Origin: Liquorilactobacillus capillatus DSM 19910
GTDB taxonomy: Bacteria > Bacillota > Bacilli > Lactobacillales > Lactobacillaceae
Length of the DNA stretch: 64,000 nucleotides
Direction: 5' to 3'
Assembly (NCBI RefSeq): GCF_001434915.1
Contig: NZ_AZEF01000061.1
Location: forward strand, 1-64,000
Of the stretch, positions 9,827 through 19,331 are shown piece by piece. Both the position numbers and the translations under genes were made by a program. The notes beneath the pieces are model-generated. The model saw only the letters and a program-made list of their open reading frames with translations. It did not search any database and was not told where the DNA came from. Each line of letters starts with the position of its first letter. Position 1 is the first letter of the stretch.

Positions 9827-10900
9827 TTGATTACGGTCAAAGCACCAGGAAAACTTTATATTGCGGGAGAATATGCAGTTGTTGAAACCGGCTTCCCTGC
9901 AATTCTAGTGGCACTTAATCAGTTCGTAACTGTTACCGTCAAAGAAAGCGGCGACTATGGCTCAATTTATTCACAACAGTATCGGGAGAACTCACTTCTC
10001 TGGAAACGTGAAGGCAACCATATGGTTTTCGATAACCGTGATAATCCATTTCACTATATTCTTTCTGCCATTAAGCTAACAGAAACCTACGCGCAAGAAA
10101 TCGGCAAAAAAATGAAATGTTACCACCTAAGAATCGATAGTGATCTAGATAGTCCTGATGGTAAAAAATATGGTTTAGGCAGTTCTGCGGCCGTTACAGT
10201 GGCTACTGTCAAAGCTTTATGCCATTTCTATAATTTACCGATGACAAAAAGCCGGCTCTTTAAATTAGCAGCTATTGCACATCTTGATATTCAAGGAAAT
10301 GGTTCACTGGGTGATATCGCTGCTAGTGTTTATGGTGGTTGGATTGCTTATAATTCTTTTGACCGTAACTGGTTGAAAAAAGCACGTCACCGTTATTCAC
10401 TGACAGCCCTAATTGATCGTAAATGGCCGCAGCTCAATGTTGAATTGCTGACTCCCCCCAAGGAACTATCTTTACTAATTGGTTGGACCGGTTCACCAGC
10501 ATCAACATCGCATCTTGTTGATGCTGTAGGCCTTAAAAAGGCTGAACAGGTCAAAAACTACCAAAAGTTTTTACACGATAGCCGCGCCTGTTTAAAAAGA
10601 ATGATTAAAGGTTTTCAGACGAAGAGCTTGGCAACCATTAAAGAGGAGATTCGCCGCAATCGTAAACTCCTACAATCATTAGGAGTATTAAGTGATGTTC
10701 AAATTGAAACACCCCTTCTCCATGCACTTTGCGAGACGGCAGAAAAATTTGGTGGTGCCTCCAAAACCTCAGGCGCTGGCGGTGGTGATTGCGGAATCGT
10801 TTTAATTAACGATTCTAGTAATACTCAGGCACTCTTAGCGAACTGGAAAGAAGTTGGCATCGAGCCCCTAGATCTCCATGTCCACCGTGTTAATGATTAA
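9827..10900 (+). CDS. mvaK2: Phosphomevalonate kinase
   Basis: Converts 5-phosphomevalonate to the diphosphate, the step before MvaD. GHMP motifs: ITVKAPGKLYIAGEYAVVE at the N-terminus, the ATP loop KKYGLGSSAAVTVATVKA and C-terminal KTSGAGGGDCGI. I place the start at the TTG at 9827 (357 aa), since GAAGGGG is 9 bases upstream and homologues begin at this ITVKAPGK segment. A TTG seven codons upstream lies before that ribosome site. It is the second TTG start in this operon. Confidence 0.94.
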   Translation: MITVKAPGKLYIAGEYAVVETGFPAILVALNQFVTVTVKESGDYGSIYSQQYRENSLLWKREGNHMVFDNRDNPFHYILSAIKLTETYAQEIGKKMKCYHLRIDSDLDSPDGKKYGLGSSAAVTVATVKALCHFYNLPMTKSRLFKLAAIAHLDIQGNGSLGDIAASVYGGWIAYNSFDRNWLKKARHRYSLTALIDRKWPQLNVELLTPPKELSLLIGWTGSPASTSHLVDAVGLKKAEQVKNYQKFLHDSRACLKRMIKGFQTKSLATIKEEIRRNRKLLQSLGVLSDVQIETPLLHALCETAEKFGGASKTSGAGGGDCGIVLINDSSNTQALLANWKEVGIEPLDLHVHRVND

Positions 10901-10922
10901 GAAGTGAAAGGAAGCTGACTGG

Positions 10923-11954
10923 ATGGATACACATTCTCATCGCAAGGATGAACATGTTTTTATCGCTGAAAAACTTTATCAGGCTGATAGCCATAATGGA
11001 TTAGAACAGGTAAAGCTCTTCCCGCATAATCTTCCCGAGATCGCATGGGATGAGGTTGATATCACAACGACCTTAGCTGGGAAAAAAATTCCAGCTCCTT
11101 TTTTTATTAATGCTATGTCTGGTGGTAGCCCAGCAACAGCTAAGTTAAATGAAAAGCTAGCCGTTGCCGCTGCTGCCACTAGTATTCCTATGGCGACCGG
11201 CTCTGAAAGTATCGCGCTAAAGCTGCCAGAGACTGCCGCTAGTTTTAGTATCGTACGTGAAAAGAATCCTGTAGGAATCGTCTTAGGCAATTTAGGCGCG
11301 GGCCACACTTTTCAAGATGCGCAAAAAGCAATTGCTCTACTCAAAGCTGATATTCTTGAACTTCATTTGAATGCGGCCCAAGAAATCGTCATGCCTGAAG
11401 GTGATCGTAGTTTCAAGTGGCGTGCTAGCATTGCAGAAATTGCCGCTAAGTCAACTATCCCGATCCTAGTTAAGGAAGTTGGTTTCGGAATTACCCCACA
11501 AACTCTACAACAACTGCATGAGATTGGGATCAAATATGTTGACCTCTCTGGCCGTGGGGGAACTAATTTTGCCAAAATCGAAAATCAACGTAGGCGCGGC
11601 AAAGATTTCCCATTACTTGATGATTTTGGTCTTTCGACAGCGGAGACTTTAATTGCCAGCCAACCATTCCAAACACAATTCTCATTTACAGCTTCTGGCG
11701 GGATCAAAAATGCTCTTGAGATCGTGAAATGCTTGGTCCTAGGTGCTGATAATGTCGGTCTTTCCGGTTTATTCCTGCATACTGTTCTTAAACAGGGCAG
11801 TACTGGCTTAATTGAATTAATTAGTCAGCTCAAATACCAGGTCCAAGCCTTGATGGTGTTATTAGGCTGTCATAACATCGCAGAATTACGTAAGACCTTT
11901 TTCACGTTGTCACCTGAGCTAGATTCTTTTCAAAAACAGCTTTTAAAAAAATAA
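10923..11954 (+). CDS. fni: Isopentenyl-diphosphate isomerase, type II (FMN)
   Basis: Interconverts isopentenyl and dimethylallyl diphosphate using reduced FMN. The 343-aa TIM-barrel protein shows RKDEHVFIAEKLY at the N-terminus, FFINAMSGGSPAT, LHLNAAQEIVMPEGDRSF, KEVGFGIT, DLSGRGGTNFAKIENQRR and FTASGGIKNALE, all typical of type II enzymes. It is the last gene of the mevalonate operon, so this segment covers mevalonate to both C5 isoprenoid units. The earlier enzymes (HMG-CoA synthase and reductase) must be encoded elsewhere. Confidence 0.95.
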   Translation: MDTHSHRKDEHVFIAEKLYQADSHNGLEQVKLFPHNLPEIAWDEVDITTTLAGKKIPAPFFINAMSGGSPATAKLNEKLAVAAAATSIPMATGSESIALKLPETAASFSIVREKNPVGIVLGNLGAGHTFQDAQKAIALLKADILELHLNAAQEIVMPEGDRSFKWRASIAEIAAKSTIPILVKEVGFGITPQTLQQLHEIGIKYVDLSGRGGTNFAKIENQRRRGKDFPLLDDFGLSTAETLIASQPFQTQFSFTASGGIKNALEIVKCLVLGADNVGLSGLFLHTVLKQGSTGLIELISQLKYQVQALMVLLGCHNIAELRKTFFTLSPELDSFQKQLLKK

Positions 11955-12006
11955 GATAAGCCAGCAGTTATCTCAACAACATGCCAGCTTATCTTATTTT
12001 ATTTTT
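11946..12006. terminator. Bidirectional terminator between fni and rsmF
   Basis: An inverted repeat of about 13 bp (AAATAAGATAAGC against GCTTATCTTATTT) has A/T runs on both sides. It serves the converging fni and rsmF transcripts and overlaps the ends of both coding regions. Confidence 0.8.
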
Positions 12007-13390
12007 TCAAGATAGGATGTAACCGCAATCCTTTAGGAAAGAAATTCTTGATCGTTCCATTGACTAACTTGCCAAAACTAAAGCTCTTATTTTCACAGCA
12101 CAGCAAATACCAACCATTTGCATATGCTGCATCATTATACGGGATAGTATTGCCTTGAACATAGCTTTCCCATTCTTCATGTGTCAAAGAGATCTTCCAA
12201 ATTGCCCTTTCTGTTCCCAAGTACAACGCCAACGCATAGCTCGGCTCGAACCTTTTCTTTTTAAAAACCCCCAGTTCTAAACCTGGGCGAAGAAAGCGTA
12301 AACCATCAAGGTTAGGACTGCCTTCAGGAGACCAATAGAGATGTTCTCCCCAGCAAGTTAAGTTTTTTAATGAGAGTTGTGTCTCATTGTTAAACATCGA
12401 CTCTTCAAAAGCCGTCCACAACGTACGTTCACTGCTGACCAAACTGCGTAAAACTTTTTGCTTGGCTTTCTTTTTACGCTTTTCTTTACGCTCTTCTTGC
12501 GGACGTTGGTCTTGCAGCTTAGCGATAAAATGACCTTCTCCCTTAAAGTGGTGTGGAAATAAACGAACCGTCCCGCTTAAGTGCGGATCGCCATTAGCCA
12601 AGTCAGGCCTTCCAGAATCCATCCCTGACCACTTTTTTAGGGGGACAACTTTAAAATAATTATACTGCTGCAATAACCAGGCAACGATCTGTTCATCTTC
12701 TTCCGGCGCAAAAGTACAGGTTGAATATATTAGTTGCCCGCCTGGACGTAACATTTTGACCGCGTCTGCTAAGATCTTACGTTGTCGTTGGGCACATTCA
12801 GCTGCATAGTTGGGATGCCAATATGCTATCGCCTGCGGATTCTTACGAAACATCCCCTCACCTGAACAGGGAGCATCAACTAAAATCTTATCAAAAAAGC
12901 CGGGTAGCTTTTGCGCTAGTGTATGCGGATCTTCATTTAAAATGACAACATTAGCTGCTCCGACTCGCTCGATATTCTCCGCGAGTATCCCCGCACGTTT
13001 CCGATCTATTTCATTTGCAACCAGTAATCCCTCACCCGCTAATTTAGCTGCTACTTGAGTTGATTTTCCTCCAGGTGCCGCACATAAATCCAGAACACGT
13101 TCTCCAGGAACAACTTCTGCTACTTCACCGACATACATAGCACTTGGCTCCTGACTGTAAACATAGCCCGTCTGGTGTTCTAATGAGCGGCCTGAGACAC
13201 TTCCATAGTAACCGGTTGGAACATATGCAAGTGGATGTGACAAATCTAAGTTAACTTCAGTAGCATTCTCTCTCAAAGTATTTAGTCTAAAACCTTTATT
13301 AACCTCTCCAGCTAGGCTTTCAAAAAAAGCGGGCGCTTCAGCACCCAAGATTTCTTGATATTTAGAGATAAAACCTTCTGGTAAGTTCAT
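11999..13390 (-). CDS. rsmF: RsmF/YebU-type rRNA cytosine-C5 methyltransferase
   Basis: SAM-dependent RNA m5C methyltransferase of the NOL1/NOP2/Sun family, 463 aa. SAM motif I is DLCAAPGGKSTQ near residue 105. The two catalytic cysteines lie in DAPCSGEGMFRK and YSTCTFAPEE. A Lys-rich linker (about residues 290-310) leads to a C-terminal domain of the RsmF-like kind. The target is probably 16S rRNA. The start overlaps the stop of the upstream gene by 4 bases (ATGA). Confidence 0.9.
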   Translation of the reverse strand: MNLPEGFISKYQEILGAEAPAFFESLAGEVNKGFRLNTLRENATEVNLDLSHPLAYVPTGYYGSVSGRSLEHQTGYVYSQEPSAMYVGEVAEVVPGERVLDLCAAPGGKSTQVAAKLAGEGLLVANEIDRKRAGILAENIERVGAANVVILNEDPHTLAQKLPGFFDKILVDAPCSGEGMFRKNPQAIAYWHPNYAAECAQRQRKILADAVKMLRPGGQLIYSTCTFAPEEDEQIVAWLLQQYNYFKVVPLKKWSGMDSGRPDLANGDPHLSGTVRLFPHHFKGEGHFIAKLQDQRPQEERKEKRKKKAKQKVLRSLVSSERTLWTAFEESMFNNETQLSLKNLTCWGEHLYWSPEGSPNLDGLRFLRPGLELGVFKKKRFEPSYALALYLGTERAIWKISLTHEEWESYVQGNTIPYNDAAYANGWYLLCCENKSFSFGKLVNGTIKNFFPKGLRLHPILKK

Positions 13391-14376
13391 CTATTTAAAT
13401 CCCCTTTATTTAACTTTTTAGTTTGCCCTTTCAATAAAATAACATACAAACAATTAGCTAAGAGATAGAGTGCGCCATTGTAGACAAAGATAACTGCATA
13501 TGAGGTGATATTGAAGACCAGCAAACCGATAATTGTTCCAAAGATAACACCTAACGCGTTAAACAAAGCAAAGAATTGCCATTCGTCAAAGATGAATTTT
13601 TTGATATCTTTCTGTAAGAAAACTGCAGCTAAATACTCTTTGCGTGCCGGTAGTAAACATACCAATGCTCCACCTACAAAAGCAAGTGCAACTGCAATCA
13701 AGCCCAAAAGTTCTTCCCAATGAGATGCTGCCCATGAGTCTTGTTCAATCAAGAAATGCTTATGATTAATATAACGAATAGATGAAGCTGCTACTGTCTT
13801 TTTAAGTATCCTCTTATCCAATACCTTTTTACCATCAATCACGATTCGAAAGTTATTTGCCAACATACTTGTGCGCTGGTCTTTATTTAAAGTGATAAAG
13901 ATTTGGTTGTCTAAATCAGAACCATGATGATTTCCCATAACACCCAGAACAGGAATATATTTATTGTTGATTTTTAAATAGCTTTGATCTTTGGGAGTAT
14001 AAAGCTTCTTCTGATAGCTTTGCCCAACAACCGCAACATTAACCTGTGATTGAAAATCAGCCGTTGCAAAAAAGCTCCCTTTTATTAACGGTGGGACAGC
14101 AAAGTTCCCTATTCCATAGAAATAGGTGATATTTTTATGTTGTTTATCTTGATAATGCACCTGAATATCATCTAACTGAGCTGTTTTTTGTAATCTATCA
14201 TTAAGTTGTTCAATGGTCAGCTTCTTGCTGAGAGTAACTATATATGCATTTGCGGAAAGATTGTGATTATTCAGCTTGATCGTCAGGTTGCGTTCTTGGA
14301 TCTTTAAAAATAATAAGACACTAAGAAAGGCTAGTATTGCTGCATACACTACCAACCATACGTTTTTCTTTATCAC
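13387..14376 (-). CDS. Membrane protein resembling an ABC-type permease (MacB-like)
   Basis: Not firmly recognised. The 329-aa protein has an N-terminal transmembrane segment (about residues 7-25) and a large extracytoplasmic domain with a NVAVVGQSYQKKLY / YIPVLGVMGNHHG pattern that recalls the MacB periplasmic core. Three more hydrophobic segments lie near residues 220-240, 265-285 and 290-312, which is the topology of a MacB/FtsX-type permease half. No ATP-binding partner gene is adjacent. It starts with GTG and overlaps rsmF by 4 bases. The role is unknown. Confidence 0.55.
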   Translation of the reverse strand: MIKKNVWLVVYAAILAFLSVLLFLKIQERNLTIKLNNHNLSANAYIVTLSKKLTIEQLNDRLQKTAQLDDIQVHYQDKQHKNITYFYGIGNFAVPPLIKGSFFATADFQSQVNVAVVGQSYQKKLYTPKDQSYLKINNKYIPVLGVMGNHHGSDLDNQIFITLNKDQRTSMLANNFRIVIDGKKVLDKRILKKTVAASSIRYINHKHFLIEQDSWAASHWEELLGLIAVALAFVGGALVCLLPARKEYLAAVFLQKDIKKFIFDEWQFFALFNALGVIFGTIIGLLVFNITSYAVIFVYNGALYLLANCLYVILLKGQTKKLNKGDLNR

Positions 14377-14404
14377 AGTAATTCTCGTCCCCTAACTGAC
14401 CATG

Positions 14405-14728
14405 CTAATGAATGCCTAGTGCCATCTTAGCGTATCTTGTCATTTTATCGATCGACCATGCTGGTTCCCATACAAACTTGACATCAACTTTTTTAACTTC
14501 TGGGATGGATACTAACGCACGATCAACCATATCAGCTAGAATATCTGTCAGTGGACACCCCATCGTTGTTAAAGTCATTCTAATCTCACATAAACCGGAT
14601 GTATCAAGATTGACTTCATAAACTAAGCCCAAATTAACGATATCCACACCTAGTTCAGGATCAATTACGTCTTCTAGCTTTTCAAGTATCTCATCCTTGA
14701 TTGTTTCTTGGTCCCTTTTTTCTTCCAT
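14405..14728 (-). CDS. SufT/MIP18-like DUF59 protein
   Basis: A 107-aa protein of the DUF59 (MIP18/PaaD) family. It has the conserved DPELGVDIVNLGLVYEV segment and the hallmark TTMGCPLTD with its single reactive Cys. Such proteins act in Fe-S cluster assembly or transfer; SufT is the well-known bacterial example. AGGAGG precedes the ATG. Its neighbours are not Suf genes, but a sufB end lies at the far right of the window. Confidence 0.85.
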   Translation of the reverse strand: MEEKRDQETIKDEILEKLEDVIDPELGVDIVNLGLVYEVNLDTSGLCEIRMTLTTMGCPLTDILADMVDRALVSIPEVKKVDVKFVWEPAWSIDKMTRYAKMALGIH

Positions 14729-14766
14729 AGGAAGTCCTCCTAGCTAAATAGCTATTTAATTAACAC

Positions 14767-15522
14767 TTATGCCAAATAAACTGCAAATTTATCTGCCATT
14801 TCGACTGTTGTTTCATATGATACCTTATGCACCGCGTCTTGGGTAGTAGTGAATGTTACCTTTTCTGCATAGGAATGGTCCTTGATCTTATCAAAAAAAG
14901 TTTTCGTTGGTTGATATGGTACCATCGGATCGCTTGTTCCATGCCAGAAATGTAGTGGCCGCCCCGCGATTTTTTGCGGATTCATTGAAAGATCGATCAG
15001 TTCCAAAGCTTTAATTTGCTGTTCAATGTAGTTAGGATCAACATCTTCCATTCCCGGTATGGCTTCTAAAAGAGCCCGTGCGAAATCACAGGGAGCCGGT
15101 GATCCCATTAAACACACAGCTGCCGTTATTTGCGGATAAGTGCGTAACAAAGCACAGGTTGTAATTCCGCCCATTGACAAGCCACTCACACCGATTTTTT
15201 CATCTTTGATACCGGTCGTTTCACGATAATAAGCTAGTAACTGTGGAAATTCCTTAATCGAGTTCACAATTATCTGCCAGAACTCGAGCTTATGTTCAGA
15301 TGTTTTACCCACGACAAGACGCTCACCATGATAAAGAGCATCTGGCAAAACTACCCGAAAACCTCTTTTAGCAATCTCATAACCTTGCGTTAAAACCTTT
15401 TCCTTACACCCTGTCCAACCATGGTAAAAGAAGACCAGCGGCAACTCTTCTTCTGCCTTGACAGACTGAACGACTTCCAGCACTGGAATCATCCCTATTT
15501 TTTTTGACTTAATTATTATCAT
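14767..15522 (-). CDS. Alpha/beta hydrolase (YitV-type esterase)
   Basis: Predicted serine esterase or peptidase of the alpha/beta-hydrolase fold, 251 aa. It shows FFYHGWTGCKE (oxyanion-hole region), DALYHGER, the nucleophile elbow VSGLSMGG, GTSDPMVPY with the likely acid, and a late His in QDAVHKVS. The start is set at 15522, where GGAGGCG stands 5 bases upstream; a start ten codons earlier has no ribosome site. Substrate unknown. It reads alone, divergent from the HAD phosphatase gene. Confidence 0.82.
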   Translation of the reverse strand: MIIIKSKKIGMIPVLEVVQSVKAEEELPLVFFYHGWTGCKEKVLTQGYEIAKRGFRVVLPDALYHGERLVVGKTSEHKLEFWQIIVNSIKEFPQLLAYYRETTGIKDEKIGVSGLSMGGITTCALLRTYPQITAAVCLMGSPAPCDFARALLEAIPGMEDVDPNYIEQQIKALELIDLSMNPQKIAGRPLHFWHGTSDPMVPYQPTKTFFDKIKDHSYAEKVTFTTTQDAVHKVSYETTVEMADKFAVYLA

Positions 15523-15645
15523 GCCGTCGCCTCCATAGTAGTATGATAACATTATACAACGACAGTAAAGCCAAACTCTAGTAAATAACTTGCTTTTATG
15601 GTATCTTAAATTCTATCAATCTTTTTTATTATGAGGTGAATAAAC

Positions 15646-16458
15646 GTGCAACAAAAACTAATCGCATTAGATTTAGACGGGACCACTTTGAATGAGCATT
15701 CCGTTATCAGTCCCCGGACAAAGGTTGTCTTGCAAAAGGCGAGTCGTGCCGGACATATTGTTTCGATCGTTACCGGCCGCCCTTATCGGATATCTAAACA
15801 GATTTATGATGATTTAAACATTAAGACACCTATGATCAACTTTAACGGTGGATTGGGACATATCCCGCATCAAAAATGGGATAAAGAATATCAAAAAACC
15901 TTTCCGCGTGAAATCGCCTTTGATTTATTAAAAAATATGAAGCACTTAGGTATTAAGTTGATGGCTGCTGAAAAGAAATCCATGATCTTGGCTAACAACC
16001 CATATGCAGTACAAGACGATTTTTTTCCCGCATCACTTAACTCTGAGCAGATCTTAAATCAACAAAATCTAAAAACTGATCCAACATCGTTAACAATGTT
16101 AGTTGATGAACACAAAAAAGCTGCTATTATCAAACATCTCAATCAGGTCTATGGAGCAAACATTGAGGTTGGCGTCTGGGGCGGAGTTAACCCGATTCTT
16201 GAACTTGAGCCCAAAGGTGTTAATAAAGCTGAAGGTATCAAGTATCTTGCTGACAATTATAAAATTGACCGCAGTAATATTGTTGCCTTCGGTGATGAAC
16301 ATAATGACCGTGAGATGATTGACTATGCTGGTTGGGGCGTTGTGATGCGTAATGGAACTTCTGCGCTTAAGAGGATTGCTAATGACATCACGACTGCTGA
16401 TAACACACATGACGGTCTCGCAACCTATCTTGAGAACTACCTTAAGTTAGCCAAATAA
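15646..16458 (+). CDS. Cof-type HAD phosphatase
   Basis: Cytosolic sugar-phosphate phosphatase-like protein of the Cof/YidA group, 270 aa. HAD motif I is LDLDGTTLNE, motif II is SIVTGRP, and the late motifs are NKAEGIKYL and GDEHNDREMIDYAGWGVVM. It contains the type IIB cap domain between about residues 85 and 190. The start is a GTG with a GAGGTG site. Specificity cannot be deduced. A strong terminator follows. Confidence 0.88.
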   Translation: MQQKLIALDLDGTTLNEHSVISPRTKVVLQKASRAGHIVSIVTGRPYRISKQIYDDLNIKTPMINFNGGLGHIPHQKWDKEYQKTFPREIAFDLLKNMKHLGIKLMAAEKKSMILANNPYAVQDDFFPASLNSEQILNQQNLKTDPTSLTMLVDEHKKAAIIKHLNQVYGANIEVGVWGGVNPILELEPKGVNKAEGIKYLADNYKIDRSNIVAFGDEHNDREMIDYAGWGVVMRNGTSALKRIANDITTADNTHDGLATYLENYLKLAK

Positions 16459-16469
16459 AATAACATCAT

Positions 16470-16528
16470 AAAAAAAGACTTTACAGAACTTACGTATGTT
16501 AGCTAAGTTTTATAAAGTCTTTTTTTAT
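16470..16528. terminator. Bidirectional terminator between HAD gene and lysA
   Basis: A long stem, AAAAAAGACTTTA paired with TAAAGTCTTTTTTT, separates two converging genes and carries runs of T in both directions. Confidence 0.85.
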
Positions 16529-16544
16529 ATTTAGGGTACTTGAA

Positions 16545-17855
16545 TTACATTCCTAGGTCACAAGCCAACATATCCGCGTACGTTTCACGCCGAATAATCA
16601 GTTTAGCTGTGCCATTTTCACAAAAAACAACTGCCGGTCGCGGATTACGGTTATAGTTACTTGCCATCGTATATCCATATGCTCCAGTGGAAGGAATGGC
16701 TAAAATATCACCCGCATGTGTAATCGGCAGTGGAACATCTCGTACCAGAATATCACCCGACTCGCAGTACTTACCTACAACTGTTACAATCTGTTCTTGC
16801 AAAGCATGAGGCCTACTGGCTAACCATGCCTCATATTTGGCTTGGTATAACGCTGGACGAATATTATCTCCCATTCCGCCATCAACCGAAACAAAATGAC
16901 ATACCCCCTCAACATCTTTGCGTGACCCAACTGTATAAAGAGTAGCTGCTGCTTCACCGACCAACGACCGTCCCGGTTCAATCCAAATAGCTGGCATTTT
17001 CAAACCGTAAGTGTGTACGTTTTTCTTAACCGCCGCAATAATCTCAGCAGCAAAAGTCTCAGGTGCAAGCGGTTCGTCTTGTTCAACATAACGAGTCCCA
17101 AAACCACCGCCTAAGTTAAGAACTTCAGCTTCAAAAGCATATTTTTCATGCCACTCATTCAATAAAGAAACCATCGTAGCAACCGCCATCACAAATCCTT
17201 TTGCAGCAAAAATCTGCGAACCGATGTGACAATGAATGCCTTTGACTCTCATCCGTGGATTTTCAATAAGTATTTTAAGCGCTTTTTCAGCTTGCCCGCT
17301 ATGAACATCAAAGCCAAACTTAGAGTTTTCCTGTCCAGTTGAAATATACTTATGCGTTTCAGCTTCGATCCCAGGGGCCACACGTAAGATAACATCCATC
17401 GTAGCCTGTTTGGCACGTAAAATCGTATCTAGAAAAGTTATTTCTTGAAAATTATCAACTACAATACAGCCAATTCCAGCATCAACAGCCATTTCAAGTT
17501 CAGCCGGTAATTTATTATTTCCATGAAATTCAATTCTTTCAGGCGGCATTCCACCCTTCAACGCAGTAAACAGTTCCCCGCCAGAAACAACATCACAGCC
17601 TAGCCCTTCTTCTGCGATCAGCTGGTACATCGCCATAGCTGAAAAAGCTTTACTGGCATAAACTACCCGATAAGGAATCTGAGCATCTATAAAGGCCTGT
17701 TTGAAATGCTTTATCTTAGCTTTTATTTTAGAAACGTCATATGCAATCAATGGTGTTCCATATTTTTGGGCTAATTCAAGGGCATCTACTCCGCCGATTG
17801 CTAAGTGCCCGGATCGATTAATTTCAAATGAATCTGCTAAAGTTGTCAACTGCAA
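16545..17855 (-). CDS. lysA: Diaminopimelate decarboxylase
   Basis: Makes L-lysine from meso-diaminopimelate. The 436-aa fold-type III PLP enzyme has the PLP Lys in VVYASKAFSAMA (about residue 68), HGNNK, VKGIHCHIGSQI, EVLNLGGGFGTRY, EPGRSLVGEA, the CESGDIL motif with the active-site Cys, and GAYGYTMASNYN. The start appears to be a TTG at 17855 behind GAGAGG. No other lysine-pathway gene lies in the window. Confidence 0.94.
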   Translation of the reverse strand: MQLTTLADSFEINRSGHLAIGGVDALELAQKYGTPLIAYDVSKIKAKIKHFKQAFIDAQIPYRVVYASKAFSAMAMYQLIAEEGLGCDVVSGGELFTALKGGMPPERIEFHGNNKLPAELEMAVDAGIGCIVVDNFQEITFLDTILRAKQATMDVILRVAPGIEAETHKYISTGQENSKFGFDVHSGQAEKALKILIENPRMRVKGIHCHIGSQIFAAKGFVMAVATMVSLLNEWHEKYAFEAEVLNLGGGFGTRYVEQDEPLAPETFAAEIIAAVKKNVHTYGLKMPAIWIEPGRSLVGEAAATLYTVGSRKDVEGVCHFVSVDGGMGDNIRPALYQAKYEAWLASRPHALQEQIVTVVGKYCESGDILVRDVPLPITHAGDILAIPSTGAYGYTMASNYNRNPRPAVVFCENGTAKLIIRRETYADMLACDLGM

Positions 17856-17891
17856 ACATCCTCTCTTATCTTTACAAAATGTTTAAAATAC

Positions 17892-17920
17892 TAAAAAAGC
17901 TGGGCTTACGCCCCAGCTTC
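17892..17920 (-). terminator. Terminator downstream of the tautomerase gene
   Basis: On the minus strand, AAGCTGGGGCG and GCCCAGCTT form a GC-rich stem followed by TTTTTT, ending the tautomerase transcript before lysA. Confidence 0.8.
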
Positions 17921-17938
17921 AATCCCAAAAGAACTCAA

Positions 17939-18127
17939 TTACTGTTCGTCACTCTTAAGAACACCGCCGACACTGTAACGATTCTTTTGCATTTCATTCA
18001 AAATAACATGGATATGTTCAGCTGGTGCTCCTGTATTTTTGGAAACAGCCTTGGTAACATCCTCTACTAGGTGTTTAAGTTGTTCTTGCGAGCGTCCCGC
18101 AATTAAATCAATATGCACAATTGGCAT
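17939..18127 (-). CDS. 4-Oxalocrotonate tautomerase-family protein
   Basis: A 62-aa protein starting [13 protein letters not shown]. After Met removal, Pro1 would be the general base, as in the 4-oxalocrotonate tautomerase superfamily. The length and the [14 protein letters not shown] segment fit the small hexameric members. The physiological substrate in lactic acid bacteria is unknown. It has its own ribosome site (GAGGAG) and terminator. Confidence 0.88.
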   Translation of the reverse strand: MPIVHIDLIAGRSQEQLKHLVEDVTKAVSKNTGAPAEHIHVILNEMQKNRYSVGGVLKSDEQ

Positions 18128-18260
18128 TTGCTTACTCCTCTTCTTCAGTAGTCAGTCCTTTTTTCTTCATACTGACACATCATTACTCTATGTATATTAA
18201 ACCAGATATATAATTAGAAAGCAATTAAAATTCATAGAATATAAACAAGCCCAATCAGAC

Positions 18261-19160
18261 TTATTTTCTTTGAATTTGAGTTGCCCGTGCACTAATTTTA
18301 GCTTGTTGTTCCTCATTAAAAAAGGTTCCTGCAATATCGACCGTGTTTACAAAGTTCACAAAGGCCTGCGGATCTTCCTGATTAATAATTTGTTTAAAAC
18401 GATAGAGTTCATAGCGCGTTATAACAACCATCAACGTCTGACTCTCGCTACCTGAATATCCGCCCTTAGAAGGCAGCACTGTCACGCCTCTGACAACTGA
18501 ACGATTTAGGGCCGGAATGACCCGTGCAGCTCTAGTCGTGACAACAAATGCCGTCAGTTTCTGGTGTGATGTGTGAATTCCATCAACCACTCGTGTCATA
18601 GCGTAGTTAGAAATAATCGTATACAAAGCACTCTGCCATCCGAAGAAGAAACCTGCAGTCAAAATAATCATCATGTTAATAATTAACATCAACACGCCCA
18701 CTGATTTACCAGTTGTTTTATTCAAAATAACCGCAATAATATCCATTCCTCCCGTTGAAAAGCCATAACGTAAGGATAGCCCAACACCAGCACCAGTTAG
18801 AACGCCACCAAAAAGACCGCCCATCAACGGATCAGATGTCAAACGCTGGACCGGAATAACAACAGAGAAAAAAGTTGTCGCGATAATTGTCAGGATACTG
18901 TAATATGTAAAGTTCTTTCCTACCTTTATCCATCCCAAAATACCAACTGGGATGTTCAATAAGAGGATAAAATACCCAGTATCAATCTTAATTTGGAATA
19001 ATTTATTGAGGATCGACGAGCACAGCTGCGCGACCCCATTAAAACCCGCCGAAAAAATATTTCCTGGTATTAAGAAAAAGTTCAATCCTATCGCTAAAAT
19101 AACACCTGCCAGGAGTGCAATAATAACTTGTTTAAGTTCATTCACTATTTTTAATTCCAT
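18261..19160 (-). CDS. YitT/DUF161-DUF2179 membrane protein
   Basis: A 299-aa protein of the YitT family. Five to six hydrophobic segments fill residues 10-185, with GLNFFLIPGNIFSAGFNG and RYGFSTGGMDIIA typical of DUF161. A cytosolic DUF2179 domain follows with GVTVLPSKGGYSGSES. The transported substrate or role is not established. The start is placed at 19160, 6 bases after AAGGG; a start 13 codons upstream lacks a site. It is transcribed alone. Confidence 0.85.
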   Translation of the reverse strand: MELKIVNELKQVIIALLAGVILAIGLNFFLIPGNIFSAGFNGVAQLCSSILNKLFQIKIDTGYFILLLNIPVGILGWIKVGKNFTYYSILTIIATTFFSVVIPVQRLTSDPLMGGLFGGVLTGAGVGLSLRYGFSTGGMDIIAVILNKTTGKSVGVLMLIINMMIILTAGFFFGWQSALYTIISNYAMTRVVDGIHTSHQKLTAFVVTTRAARVIPALNRSVVRGVTVLPSKGGYSGSESQTLMVVITRYELYRFKQIINQEDPQAFVNFVNTVDIAGTFFNEEQQAKISARATQIQRK

Positions 19161-19331
19161 ATTTGACCCTTCATCTCCCTGCTCATCAAATATAAGCACC
19201 TTATTTAATAGATTATACTAGTATCAAGACTAGTTTTGTACTAATAAATAGGCTGTTTCCCCCCACTTAAGAAGGTCAATATGCTAAAATCATTTTAACG
19301 AACAAAAACAAAAAAAGAAAGAGGTTTTAAA

